A stretch of 64,000 bases of DNA from Nocardioides sp. Soil797 (lineage in GTDB: Bacteria > Actinomycetota > Actinomycetes > Propionibacteriales > Nocardioidaceae): the NCBI GenBank assembly GCA_001429555.1, contig LMSR01000017.1:62001-126000 (forward strand), given 5' to 3'. The notes beneath the pieces were generated by a model. It made no database searches and was not told the origin of the DNA. It was given only the letters and a program-made list of their open reading frames with translations. The position numbers and the translations under genes are program-made. Positions 55,440 through 63,586 of this stretch are shown piece after piece (position 1 is the first letter of the stretch; every line of letters begins with the position of its first letter).

Positions 55440-57248
55440 ATGACGACCGCAGCGCCTGAGCCCACTGCCCCTCGCGAGATCTCGACCGTCGGCGTGATCG
55501 GCCTCGGCACCATGGGGGCCGGGATCGCCGAGGTCTTCGCCCGCAACGGCTTCACCGTCATCGGTGTCGACCAAGACGACGAAGGTGTCGCGCGTGGGCG
55601 ACAGCATCTCGAGCACTCCACGTCACGCGCGGTCGCGCGCGGCAAGCTCTCCGAGGACGACGCCGCGGCGCTGCTGGGCCGGATCAGCCTGAGCACGTCG
55701 CTCGCCGACCTGGCGCCGGCACAGTTCGTCGTCGAGGCGGTGGTGGAGTCCCTCGAGGTGAAGAAGTCGATCTTTGCGGCTCTCGACACGATCGTCTCGC
55801 CTGAGACCATCCTCGCCACCAACACCTCCTCGTTGTCCGTCACCGAGCTGTCCACCGCCAACTCCGGCCCGGGCCGGGTGGTCGGCATCCACTTCTTCAA
55901 CCCGGCACCGGTGCAGAACCTGGTCGAGATCGTCCGCACCGTGGTCACCGAGCCCGACGTGCTCGAGCGGGCCAAGGCGCTGGTCGAGCAGGTCGGCAAG
56001 AACCCCGTCGTCTGCGGTGACAAGGCGGGCTTCATCGCCAACACCCTGCTCTTCGGTTATCTCAACCACGCGGTGTCCTTCTTCGAGGCCAAGTACGCCT
56101 CGCGGGAGGACATCGACGCCGCGATGCGTTTCGGTTGTGGCTACCCGATGGGTCCACTGGCGCTCCTCGACCTGATCGGCCTCGACACGGCGTACGAGAT
56201 CCTCGACACGATGTACAAGCAGGGCCGCGAGCGGCTGCACGCGCCCGCGCCGATCCTCAAGCAGATGGTCACCGCGGGCATGCTCGGTCGCAAGACCGGC
56301 AAGGGCTTCTACACATATGAGGGCCCCGACAGCTCCAAGGTCGTTCCCGACGACCGCACTCCGTCGGCCGACAGTGCGCCGCAGCTGCACCACGACATCA
56401 GGAAGGTCGGCGTCGTCGGCACCGGCACCATGGCGTCCGGCATCGTCGAGGTCTTCGCCAGGAGCGGCTACGACGTGACGTACGTCGGCCGCTCGCAGGC
56501 GAAGGTCGACGGCGTCCGCGCCACCATCGAACGTTCGCTCGACAAGGCGATCCAGCGCGGCAAGCTCGAGGAGTCGGTCAAGGAACAGGTCCTCGGTCGG
56601 CTCAGCGGCACCACCGCCCTCGACGACCTGGCTGAGGTCGACATCGTCGTCGAGGCGATCGCCGAGGACCTGGCGGTCAAGACCACGCTGTTCGAGAACC
56701 TCGACGAGATCTGCAAGGACGGCGCGATCCTTGCCACGACGACCTCGTCCCTGCCCATCATCGCGATGGCCAAGGTGACCTCACGTCCCCAGGACGTCAT
56801 CGGCATGCACTTCTTCAACCCGGCGGCGATCATGAAGCTGGTCGAGGTGGTGAGCACCGTGGCCACCGACGACCAGGTGGCCGAGACCACGCGCGCCCTG
56901 TGCGACAAGGTGGGCAAGGTGGCGGTCTCGTGCGGCGACCGGGCCGGGTTCATCGTGAACGCGTTGCTGTTCCCCTACCTCAATGACGCGGTGAGGATGC
57001 TCGAGGCGCACTACGCCACCGCTGATGACATCGACACGGCCATGAAGCAGGGCTGTGCGCTGCCGATGGGTCCGTTCGAGCTGCTCGACGTGGTCGGCAA
57101 CGACGTGTCGCTGGCGATCCAGCGGGAGCTCTACCTCGAGTTCCGCGAACCCGGCTTCGCACCGGCTCCTCTGCTCGAGCACCTGGTCACGGCCGGCTAC
57201 CTCGGACGCAAGACCAAGCGCGGCTTCCGCGACTACTCCGCCCGCTGA
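55440..57248 (+). CDS. Fused double 3-hydroxyacyl-CoA dehydrogenase
   Basis: 602 residues from the ATG at 55440. Two complete units lie in tandem: a first Rossmann domain (TVGVIGLGTMGAGIAEVFAR, from about 16) with helical domain to about 305, then a second (KVGVVGTGTMASGIVEVFAR, from about 330) with helical domain to the end. Both have the HFFNPA catalytic segment. They use NAD(P) on 3-hydroxyacyl-CoA, for example in beta-oxidation, PHB turnover or the acetoacetyl-CoA branch that feeds the ethylmalonyl-CoA pathway of MeaA. The first half differs more from the preceding paralogue than the second does. Confidence 0.9.
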   Translation: MTTAAPEPTAPREISTVGVIGLGTMGAGIAEVFARNGFTVIGVDQDDEGVARGRQHLEHSTSRAVARGKLSEDDAAALLGRISLSTSLADLAPAQFVVEAVVESLEVKKSIFAALDTIVSPETILATNTSSLSVTELSTANSGPGRVVGIHFFNPAPVQNLVEIVRTVVTEPDVLERAKALVEQVGKNPVVCGDKAGFIANTLLFGYLNHAVSFFEAKYASREDIDAAMRFGCGYPMGPLALLDLIGLDTAYEILDTMYKQGRERLHAPAPILKQMVTAGMLGRKTGKGFYTYEGPDSSKVVPDDRTPSADSAPQLHHDIRKVGVVGTGTMASGIVEVFARSGYDVTYVGRSQAKVDGVRATIERSLDKAIQRGKLEESVKEQVLGRLSGTTALDDLAEVDIVVEAIAEDLAVKTTLFENLDEICKDGAILATTTSSLPIIAMAKVTSRPQDVIGMHFFNPAAIMKLVEVVSTVATDDQVAETTRALCDKVGKVAVSCGDRAGFIVNALLFPYLNDAVRMLEAHYATADDIDTAMKQGCALPMGPFELLDVVGNDVSLAIQRELYLEFREPGFAPAPLLEHLVTAGYLGRKTKRGFRDYSAR

Positions 57249-57256
57249 CCTCGCGC

Positions 57257-57372
57257 GATACTCCCTGACGTTCCGGTCCCGGTTTCGGGATACTCCCTGA
57301 CGTTCCGGTCCGCGGTGGAACCGAAACGTCAGGGACTACCGCCGCCGAAGGACCCGAACGTCAGGGACTATC
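57257..57372. repeat. Four-copy 23-bp repeat forming a long inverted structure
   Basis: A 23-base unit containing CTCCCTGACGTTCCGGTCC occurs at 57257-57279 and, identically, at 57289-57311. Inverted copies lie at 57318-57340 (19 of 23 match) and 57350-57372 (21 of 23). Both pairs have a 32-base period, so two arms of 55 bases face each other over six bases. It fills the gap between convergent genes and probably acts as a double terminator; the spacers between units are not conserved. Confidence 0.85.
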
Positions 57373-57858
57373 TCAGTCGAGGCAGAACTCGTTGCCCTCG
57401 GGGTCGGCCATCACGATGAAGCCGGTGCTCAACGGGGGCTCGGGCTCGAAGCGTCGGGTCCGGGTGGCGCCGAGCGCGACGAGTCGCTCGCACTCGCTCT
57501 CCAGGGCAGCCATCCGCTCGTCGCCCTCGAGGCAGGGTGCGGCCCGGAGATCGAGGTGGACACGGTTCTTCGCGCTCTTGCCCTCGGGCACGCGTTGGAA
57601 GAACAGCCGCGGCTGCTCACCCTGTGGATCCTCGGCAGCCGAGGCGGAGTTCCACTGGCTCTCCGGCAGGCCGACCTCGGCGAGGAAGGCGTGCCAGGCC
57701 TCGAACACGTCCTGTCCCTCGAGGACCTCGCGCCCGGGCGGGCCGGGGTTCACGTATCCCAAGGCTGATGCCCAGAATCGGCTCAGGGCCTCGGGGTCGG
57801 CGCAGTCGAAGGTGATCTGGACCTGGCGTACGTCGCTCAAGCTCGCCGCCCCCTTCAC
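57373..57858 (-). CDS. VOC superfamily (glyoxalase-like) protein
   Basis: 161 residues from the GTG at 57856-57858, in a GTGA overlap with the DinB gene upstream. The fold is a glyoxalase/dioxygenase-type module: VQITFDCADPEALSRFWASA, RVHLDLRA and IVMADPEGNEFCLD. It is likely a small enzyme or binding protein; the substrate is unknown. The stop lies right at the edge of the long inverted repeat. Confidence 0.82.
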   Translation of the reverse strand: MKGAASLSDVRQVQITFDCADPEALSRFWASALGYVNPGPPGREVLEGQDVFEAWHAFLAEVGLPESQWNSASAAEDPQGEQPRLFFQRVPEGKSAKNRVHLDLRAAPCLEGDERMAALESECERLVALGATRTRRFEPEPPLSTGFIVMADPEGNEFCLD

Positions 57859-58445
57859 TCGGCCCGACGCCACGGCTTGAGCCAAGGCGTCTCCGGCCAG
57901 CCCTCGCGACCGGCCACCAGCTCGAACATGGTGGCCCCGTCGATGGACTCACGGATGATGTCGGCGTGACCCGCGTGCCGGGCCAGCTCCTCGATCAGGT
58001 GCAGCCACACCCAGCGCGCGGACCATGCCGTGACATCAGCGGGATTCCACGGTGCGGGTGGCACGGGGACGGGGGTCTCCAGGTCGATCGTGGCGACGGC
58101 GTCGAGGGCGGCGGCAGCGGCCTCGTCGAACCCAGCGAGCACGGCCTCGACGGTGTCGCCCTCGAGCCAGGTCAACATCCGCTCGTGCTCGGCGTACTGC
58201 TCCTCCTGGGGCCGCTCGTCGACGACCGGACCGGGGGCGGCGAGCACGGTCGCTGTCCACGTGAGCTGGGTGTGGGTGGCGTGCTTGACGAGCGCGCCGA
58301 CGCTCAGGGTGCTGCGGGACGGTGCGAGTCCGGCCTCCTCGTCGGTGAGTCCGTGGATCACGGCGCGGTAGGCGTCCTGCTGCTGGATGAGGTAGGCGCG
58401 GAGTCCGTCGCGCTCGTCGGTGACCGGGGGAGCCTGTGCTGGCAT
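57855..58445 (-). CDS. DinB family protein (DUF664-like)
   Basis: 196 residues. The four-helix DinB bundle shows VKHATHTQLTW and LIEELARHAGHADIIRESIDG, in which three histidines (one in the first motif and two in RHAGHAD) fit the metal site of the family. Several members are bacillithiol- or mycothiol-dependent transferases, so thiol chemistry is possible. The gene overlaps the VOC gene. Confidence 0.85.
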   Translation of the reverse strand: MPAQAPPVTDERDGLRAYLIQQQDAYRAVIHGLTDEEAGLAPSRSTLSVGALVKHATHTQLTWTATVLAAPGPVVDERPQEEQYAEHERMLTWLEGDTVEAVLAGFDEAAAAALDAVATIDLETPVPVPPAPWNPADVTAWSARWVWLHLIEELARHAGHADIIRESIDGATMFELVAGREGWPETPWLKPWRRAE

Positions 58446-58506
58446 GTCGCATCCTTGTCGTTGGTGGAAGTCCAGTGTGGCGGGGTTTCAGGACATTTCC
58501 TGACCG

Positions 58507-59127
58507 CTATTCGGGAGGATCGGGAACGGATCCGCCGGCCAGCTCGACGAGGCGGGCCGCCACAGCAGAGAGGTCGGCGAGGCGGGCGCCCGCCTCTCGA
58601 GCGGGGAGTACGTCGTCCCAGAGCGAGAGGAACGTGCCGCGCAGTTGGTTGGCGCCGGTCGGACGAGCCTGCAGCCACCAGTGCAGGTGCTCGGCGCCGT
58701 CCCCGAAGCGAAAGACCTGCACCCGTGGGATGTCGAGGACCTCGCACGCCGCGCGCTCGACGGCGACCAGCAGCTGGCCCAGGCGCGCCGACTCGTCAGG
58801 TGTCAGGTCGCTCAGGTCGCAGTGGCGGCGCGGCATCAGGAACGCGACGAAGGGGAGTGAGGTCGGCTCGAAGGGCGCGCCGAGCATCATCAGCTCGTCG
58901 CGCCAGAAGATGTACGACGGGTCGTCGCTGCGGTCGCACTGCTCACACTCGACCCCGCCGGCGCCGCGGCGGGGCTGTTCGTCGCCCAGGGGCTCGAGCG
59001 GACGGGCGGTGAACTCGGATTCGAGGAACGGCCAGGTCGGCCAGGATGTCCACGGAACCTCACGAGGCCCGTCGCTGGCGAGGACGGACGTGACGCGGGC
59101 GTGCCACTGGGCAGCAGATTCCGGCAT
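58507..59127 (-). CDS. HIT-like protein
   Basis: 206 residues. VFRFGDGAEHLHWWLQARP contains a HxH-type segment resembling the histidine triad, with MPRRHCDLSDLTPDE before it, as in HIT hydrolases. A CxxC pair (VECEQCDRS) near residue 60 may bind zinc. It lacks the full HxHxH motif, so its activity is uncertain. A four-residue match is not enough to name a substrate. Confidence 0.6.
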   Translation of the reverse strand: MPESAAQWHARVTSVLASDGPREVPWTSWPTWPFLESEFTARPLEPLGDEQPRRGAGGVECEQCDRSDDPSYIFWRDELMMLGAPFEPTSLPFVAFLMPRRHCDLSDLTPDESARLGQLLVAVERAACEVLDIPRVQVFRFGDGAEHLHWWLQARPTGANQLRGTFLSLWDDVLPAREAGARLADLSAVAARLVELAGGSVPDPPE

Positions 59128-59180
59128 GGACCCACCTTGCCGGACGGGTCGGTGGAGGCACCAGTGATTTCAGTCGCGGA

Positions 59181-59798
59181 TCAGGTGAGGTCCCACAGCA
59201 CCGGACTGTCCTCGTAGTCCGCGGCTTCGACGTACCCGACGGCAGCCAGAGCGTCATCCTCGACGAGGACCACCGAGCAGGTGGTTGCGGACTCGCCCGC
59301 CGCGAAGCTCTGTGGGATCCCGCCGGCGCACTCGGGGAAGTCGGAGGAGGCCAGCGAGTCCAGGCTCTCGCCCTCGGAATCGACGCCCTGCAGGCGAAGG
59401 AGCAATCCCTCGAGAGGCGCGTCCCCGACGTTCTTGGCGGTGAACGTGACGTAGTACGGCGTCCCCTGTCGGTCGTCGGCGAACGGGCCGTCCGTCGGCA
59501 GGTCAGCCGCAGAACCCTGGACGGGTGCGCCGGTGACGCTCACCTCGAGGGCCCCGGTCACGTCGGGATCGTCCATGAATCCCTCCTCCAGCAGGGGGAC
59601 GGTTGCCGTGTCGCCGAGGGAGAGCACCGCACCGGGGGGAGTGAAGCCATCAGATCCCACCTCGGTGGGCACGCTCGGATCGGGACGCCAGGCATCGCCG
59701 GACGCGGCGTCGTCGCCGGAGCCGTCGTCCTCGCCGCAGCCGGCCAGCAGGGCGACGCAGAGGGCGCCGGTGATCCAGATGCGCAGTCGTGGCTCCAT
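59181..59798 (-). CDS. Putative lipoprotein
   Basis: 205 residues from the ATG at 59796-59798, which opens a lipoprotein signal: WITGALCVALLAGC, with the lipobox LAGC at about 18-21. The mature part is acidic, starting EDDGSGDDAASGD, with a beta-rich domain (TPYYVTFTAKNVGDAPLEGL) of the kind found in small exported ligand-binding proteins (DUF4352-like). Two further cysteines (PECAGG and TTCSVV) may pair. The function is unknown. Confidence 0.7.
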   Translation of the reverse strand: MEPRLRIWITGALCVALLAGCGEDDGSGDDAASGDAWRPDPSVPTEVGSDGFTPPGAVLSLGDTATVPLLEEGFMDDPDVTGALEVSVTGAPVQGSAADLPTDGPFADDRQGTPYYVTFTAKNVGDAPLEGLLLRLQGVDSEGESLDSLASSDFPECAGGIPQSFAAGESATTCSVVLVEDDALAAVGYVEAADYEDSPVLWDLT

Positions 59799-59887
59799 GC
59801 GGGCTCCCGAGGGTTGGTCGGCGGGTCTGGTGCACCCTACCCACGGCCGGTGGCCCCGAGTGGGGCGACCGTGCGTGAGAAGGCACA

Positions 59888-60682
59888 ATGACGCAGGTGA
59901 GCGCCAGCGACCTGCACGTGACCGAACTGGGCGAAACCGGCCCGCGGGTGGTGTTCTGCCACGGCTTGTTCGGCCAGGGCAAGAACTGGACCCATGCCGC
60001 CAAGCAGCTGGCCGGCGACCACCGGGTGACGCTCGTCGACATGCCCAACCACGGGCGTTCGGCGTGGACCGAGCACCTCGACTACGTCGCGTTCGCCGAC
60101 CGGGTGGCCGAACTCTTCGACGCCGAGGACCCGGTGCGCCTGGTCGGGCACTCGATGGGAGGCAAGATCGCGATGGCGCTGGCGCTGCGCCACCCGGAGT
60201 TGGTCGAGCGCCTGGTGGTCGTCGACATCTCGCCGGTCACCTATCCGAAGACCAGCGAGTTCGCCGGCTACATCTTGGCCATGCAGGCGATGGACCTCGA
60301 TACGCTCGAGCGACGCTCCGACGCCGACGATGCGCTCGTCGAGGCGGTGCCGAACCGCACGGTGCGCAGCTTCCTCCTGCAGAACCTGCGCCACGACAGC
60401 TCCGGTTGGCGCTGGCAGCCCAACCTCGACCTGCTCGGCCGCGAGAGCGCGGTGCTTGGGCGTTGGCCCGAGGATGAGCTCGCCGCGGTGGCGCCGTACG
60501 ACGGCAAGGTGCTGTGGATCGCGGGCTCCGAGTCGGACTACGTCACCGAGGACCATGTGTCCGACATGCTGCGCTGGTTCCCGCGCACGTCGCGGATCAC
60601 CATCAAGAACGCCGGGCACTGGGTGCACTCCCAGCAGCCTGAGGTCTTCCAGCAGGTGCTGGAACGCTTCCTCGCCGGCTGA
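59888..60682 (+). CDS. Alpha/beta-hydrolase, esterase YbfF-like
   Basis: 264 residues. The nucleophile elbow GHSMGG places S89; the oxyanion loop is CHGLFGQGKNW, the acid lies in ESDYVTED near 218 and the base in NAGHWVHSQQPE. YbfF-type esterases hydrolyse acyl esters such as acyl-CoA or short-chain esters. It stands alone between two minus-strand genes. Confidence 0.88.
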   Translation: MTQVSASDLHVTELGETGPRVVFCHGLFGQGKNWTHAAKQLAGDHRVTLVDMPNHGRSAWTEHLDYVAFADRVAELFDAEDPVRLVGHSMGGKIAMALALRHPELVERLVVVDISPVTYPKTSEFAGYILAMQAMDLDTLERRSDADDALVEAVPNRTVRSFLLQNLRHDSSGWRWQPNLDLLGRESAVLGRWPEDELAAVAPYDGKVLWIAGSESDYVTEDHVSDMLRWFPRTSRITIKNAGHWVHSQQPEVFQQVLERFLAG

Positions 60683-60715
60683 GTCACGAAGGGTCAAGGA
60701 ACGATGGCCGAGGCG

Positions 60716-61264
60716 TCAGTCCTTGACCCCTCGTGGGGCCTTGCGGGCGCGGTAGGCGGTCACGGCGGCTCTGTTGGTGCAGGCGGTCGAGCAGAACCTG
60801 CGCGAGCGGTTGCGTGAGAGGTCGAGGACCAGCCCCTCACACTGGTCGTCGGCGCAGTCGCCGATCCGGGAGAGCTCGTCGCCCCGGATCACGTCAACCA
60901 TCGCCATCGCGGTCTCGACCAGGATCCTTGTGGGCCACGCTTGCTCGGGTGTGACGGCATGCAGGTGCCAGTCCCATTCGTCGTGCCGGACCAGCTGGGG
61001 GAGTGCCCGGGCTTCGGCCAGATGGGCGTTGACGAGCTCGACCATCCGGTCGCGCTCGCTGGTCAACAGCTGGCGCAGCACCGCGCGCAACGAGCGCAGG
61101 GCATCGAGCTCGGCGCGGGTGCGGTCGTGGCGGCCGGTGTAGTCCCAGGTGCTGAAGAACGCATCCGCTTCGACGATCGTGGTCAGGGTGTCGGGGTCGA
61201 CGGCGCTGTTCACGAGCGCGACGGCGGCCTGGAGGGACACCTCGGTGTCATGAGTGAATGACAT
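60716..61264 (-). CDS. CGNR zinc-finger regulator (ABATE domain)
   Basis: 182 residues. The N-terminal part is an ABATE-like domain, and the C-terminal zinc finger has C137, C142, C158 and C162 with FCSTACTNRAAVTAYRARK. The usual CGNR reads CTNR here. Members are predicted transcriptional regulators. The gene is divergent from an EamA transporter across a region packed with TGACAC half-sites, so it probably controls that transporter and itself. Confidence 0.85.
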   Translation of the reverse strand: MSFTHDTEVSLQAAVALVNSAVDPDTLTTIVEADAFFSTWDYTGRHDRTRAELDALRSLRAVLRQLLTSERDRMVELVNAHLAEARALPQLVRHDEWDWHLHAVTPEQAWPTRILVETAMAMVDVIRGDELSRIGDCADDQCEGLVLDLSRNRSRRFCSTACTNRAAVTAYRARKAPRGVKD

Positions 61265-61339
61265 GTTGACACCTTACATCCCGGGTCGTAGTGTCATGTG
61301 CCATGGCCACTTTGACTCATGACACCATGATGGTGTCAT
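61244..61339. promoter_or_regulatory. Cluster of TGACAC operator half-sites
   Basis: Six copies of the motif TGACA(C)/GTGTCA lie in 96 bases: GGTGTCAT (61244), ATGACAT (61258), TTGACACC (61266), GTGTCATG (61291) and a perfect 21-base palindrome with arms ATGACACCAT (61319-61328) and ATGGTGTCAT (61330-61339). They cover the starts of both divergent genes and the promoter elements. Confidence 0.75.
61266..61294 (+). promoter_or_regulatory. Consensus promoter of the EamA transporter gene
   Basis: TTGACA (61266-61271) and TAGTGT (61289-61294) are separated by 17 bases, an ideal spacing. The expected start of transcription lies at 61301-61303, at the ATG, so the message should be leaderless. Both elements overlap operator half-sites. 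Confidence 0.75.
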
Positions 61340-62286
61340 CGTCGCGCCTCGGCGCCGGGTTGACCTTCGCGTTGGTCTCGGCAACCTCGTTCGGCCTCTC
61401 CGGTTCCCTGGCGCGGGGACTCCTCGACGCCGGTTGGTCGGCCGGCGCCGCGGTGACCGTCCGCATCGGCATCGCCGCACTCGTCCTGCTCGTCCCGGCA
61501 CTCCTGACGCTGCGCGGCCGGTGGGAGCTGCTGCGCCGCAACAACTTCCTGATCGCCGCCTACGGAGTGGTCGCGGTCGCCGGATGCCAGCTCTGCTACT
61601 TCTACGCGGTCGCGCACCTGCAGGTCGGGGTCGCGCTGCTGATCGAGTACACCGCGCCGGTGGCGGTCGTGGTGTGGATGTGGCTGCGCCACGGGCACGC
61701 CCCCGGCCGGATGACCGTGCTCGGCGCGGTGGTCGCCGCGGTCGGGCTGTTGCTCGTGCTCGACATCGTCTCCGGGGCCTCGCTCAACGTGGTCGGCGTG
61801 CTGTGGGCACTCGGCGCCATGATCGGCGCCGCGACCTACTTCGTGATGTCCGCCGACGAGGACAACGGGCTGCCGCCCCTGGTGCTCGCGGCCGGCGGTC
61901 TCACTGTCGGGACCCTCGTCCTCGGGACCGCGGGCCTGCTCAGGCTGGTCCCGATGGCGGCGTCGACCACCGATGCGTCGTACGACGGAACCCAGGTGGC
62001 CTGGTGGATCCCGCTGGCGCTGCTCGGCCTGGTCACCGCGGCGACCGCCTACACCACCGGCATCGCGGCCGGACGCCGACTCGGTTCACGCCTGGCCTCG
62101 TTCGTCGCCCTGACCGAGGTCGTCGCGGCCCTCGGTTTCGCGTGGCTGCTGCTCGACGAGCTGCCGCGCTGGATCCAGCTCTTCGGCGGGATCTTCCTGC
62201 TCGCCGGCGTGGTCCTGGTGAAGCTGGGGGAGCCTCGGGCGCCGGAGTTCCCGAGCGACGGCGAGGTTGGCGTGCCGGTGCCCTGA
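61303..62286 (+). CDS. EamA/DMT family transporter
   Basis: 327 residues from the ATG at 61303, supported by the promoter immediately upstream; an ATG at 61330 lies inside the palindrome. Ten membrane helices in two EamA repeats are visible (ALVSATSFGLSGSLARGLLD, then TYFVMSADEDNG and TGIAAGRRLGSRLASFVAL). Such proteins export amino acids, sugars or drugs. The CGNR gene on the other side is the likely regulator. The substrate is unknown. Confidence 0.88.
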   Translation: MATLTHDTMMVSSSRLGAGLTFALVSATSFGLSGSLARGLLDAGWSAGAAVTVRIGIAALVLLVPALLTLRGRWELLRRNNFLIAAYGVVAVAGCQLCYFYAVAHLQVGVALLIEYTAPVAVVVWMWLRHGHAPGRMTVLGAVVAAVGLLLVLDIVSGASLNVVGVLWALGAMIGAATYFVMSADEDNGLPPLVLAAGGLTVGTLVLGTAGLLRLVPMAASTTDASYDGTQVAWWIPLALLGLVTAATAYTTGIAAGRRLGSRLASFVALTEVVAALGFAWLLLDELPRWIQLFGGIFLLAGVVLVKLGEPRAPEFPSDGEVGVPVP

Positions 62287-62360
62287 GGCCCTGCAACGCC
62301 CCGCCGTGACGTCACGATCGAGCACGTGCGGGTTGTGACAGCGCGGTCGTCCGAACCGGG

Positions 62361-63578
62361 TCAGCGTTGGTCCTGCCGCCGGATGAGGACCTCGCGGGTC
62401 AGCAACAGCACGGCAGCGGCGGTCGGGACCGCCATCAGCGCGCCGAGCACCCCCATCAGGCCGCCACCGACGAGGGCCGCGATGACGATCACGGCGCCGG
62501 GGATGTCGACCGATCGTGACATCACCCTCGGGTAGACCACGTAGTTCTCCACCTGCTGGTAGATCACGTAGAAGATCACGCAGGCCAGCCCGATCTTCGG
62601 ATCCGTGGCGAAACCGATCAGGGACACGATGACGGCGCCGATCGTGGCGCCGATCATCGGGATGACGTCGAGCAGCGCGACCACGAACGCCAGCGCCACG
62701 GCGTACTCGCCGAGTCCGACGGCGAACAGGAAGATCAGCGAGCTGACCCCGGCACAGACCGCGACGACGAACGCGCCCGAGACGTAGCCGCCGATGCCGC
62801 GGAGAACCTCGTCGCCCAAGGCGGTGACCCGGGGACGGCGGGAGGCCGGTGCCAGCTGGTAGAGCGCCTTCTTGGTGGTCGGGAGCGAGGCAAGGAAGTA
62901 GAGCGTCAGCACGACCACGATGAAGGTGTTGGCCAGCGCGGAGAGCACTGCCACTCCGAACCCGAGAACCCCGCCGAACGCCTTCTGGGCGAGGTCGCCG
63001 TCCTCGATGTACTGCTTGGCCTTCCCGATCAGGTCGTAGTCCTGGTTCCACTCCTGGATCCGCTTGTTCTCCAGCAGCATGTCGAGCCAGCCGGGCGCGT
63101 TCTTGGTCAGCGCGGTGATCTGTTCGGTGATCACCGGCACGATCGCCGACAGGAACAGGGCGAGCGTGCCGAGGACCAGGGCGATCACCGCAACCACGGC
63201 GAACGAACGCCTCAGTCCACGGCGGATCAACCACTCCACGAGCGGGTTGAGCCCGGCGGCGAGGAACATCGAGACCACGATCAGGACCAGGACGCCGCCG
63301 ATCGAGAGCAGCTGCTGGCCCAACCAGAACGCGGTCAGCGCACCCAGGCCGCCGAAGAAGCCGATGTAGTACGGCGAGTGACCGATCGGTGGCCCCGGCC
63401 TGCCGAGATCGCGGTCATCGAGATGTCCCTCGATGTCCTCCTCGGCATGCTCGGCCCGATCGGCCGCGTCCTCGGCACGGTCCGCCGCGTCATCCGCCTC
63501 GTCGACCGCACGGTCGAGCTCGGTGTCGACCGGCGGCCCGATGCTCGGTTCGACGGAGGGGTCCTCGCGTTCGGTCAC
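62361..63578 (-). CDS. AI-2E family transporter (YhhQ/PerM type)
   Basis: 405 residues. An acidic, alanine-rich soluble head (about 1-70, with DEADDAADRAEDAADRAEHA) precedes about eight membrane helices. The family segment LDVIPMIGATIGAVIVSL and the amphipathic region between helices 3 and 4 are typical. Proteins of this family are described as AI-2 exporters or Na+/H+ antiporters; the role here is unknown. It starts eight bases after the coiled-coil gene. Confidence 0.88.
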   Translation of the reverse strand: MTEREDPSVEPSIGPPVDTELDRAVDEADDAADRAEDAADRAEHAEEDIEGHLDDRDLGRPGPPIGHSPYYIGFFGGLGALTAFWLGQQLLSIGGVLVLIVVSMFLAAGLNPLVEWLIRRGLRRSFAVVAVIALVLGTLALFLSAIVPVITEQITALTKNAPGWLDMLLENKRIQEWNQDYDLIGKAKQYIEDGDLAQKAFGGVLGFGVAVLSALANTFIVVVLTLYFLASLPTTKKALYQLAPASRRPRVTALGDEVLRGIGGYVSGAFVVAVCAGVSSLIFLFAVGLGEYAVALAFVVALLDVIPMIGATIGAVIVSLIGFATDPKIGLACVIFYVIYQQVENYVVYPRVMSRSVDIPGAVIVIAALVGGGLMGVLGALMAVPTAAAVLLLTREVLIRRQDQR

Positions 63579-63586
63579 TGGCCGTG

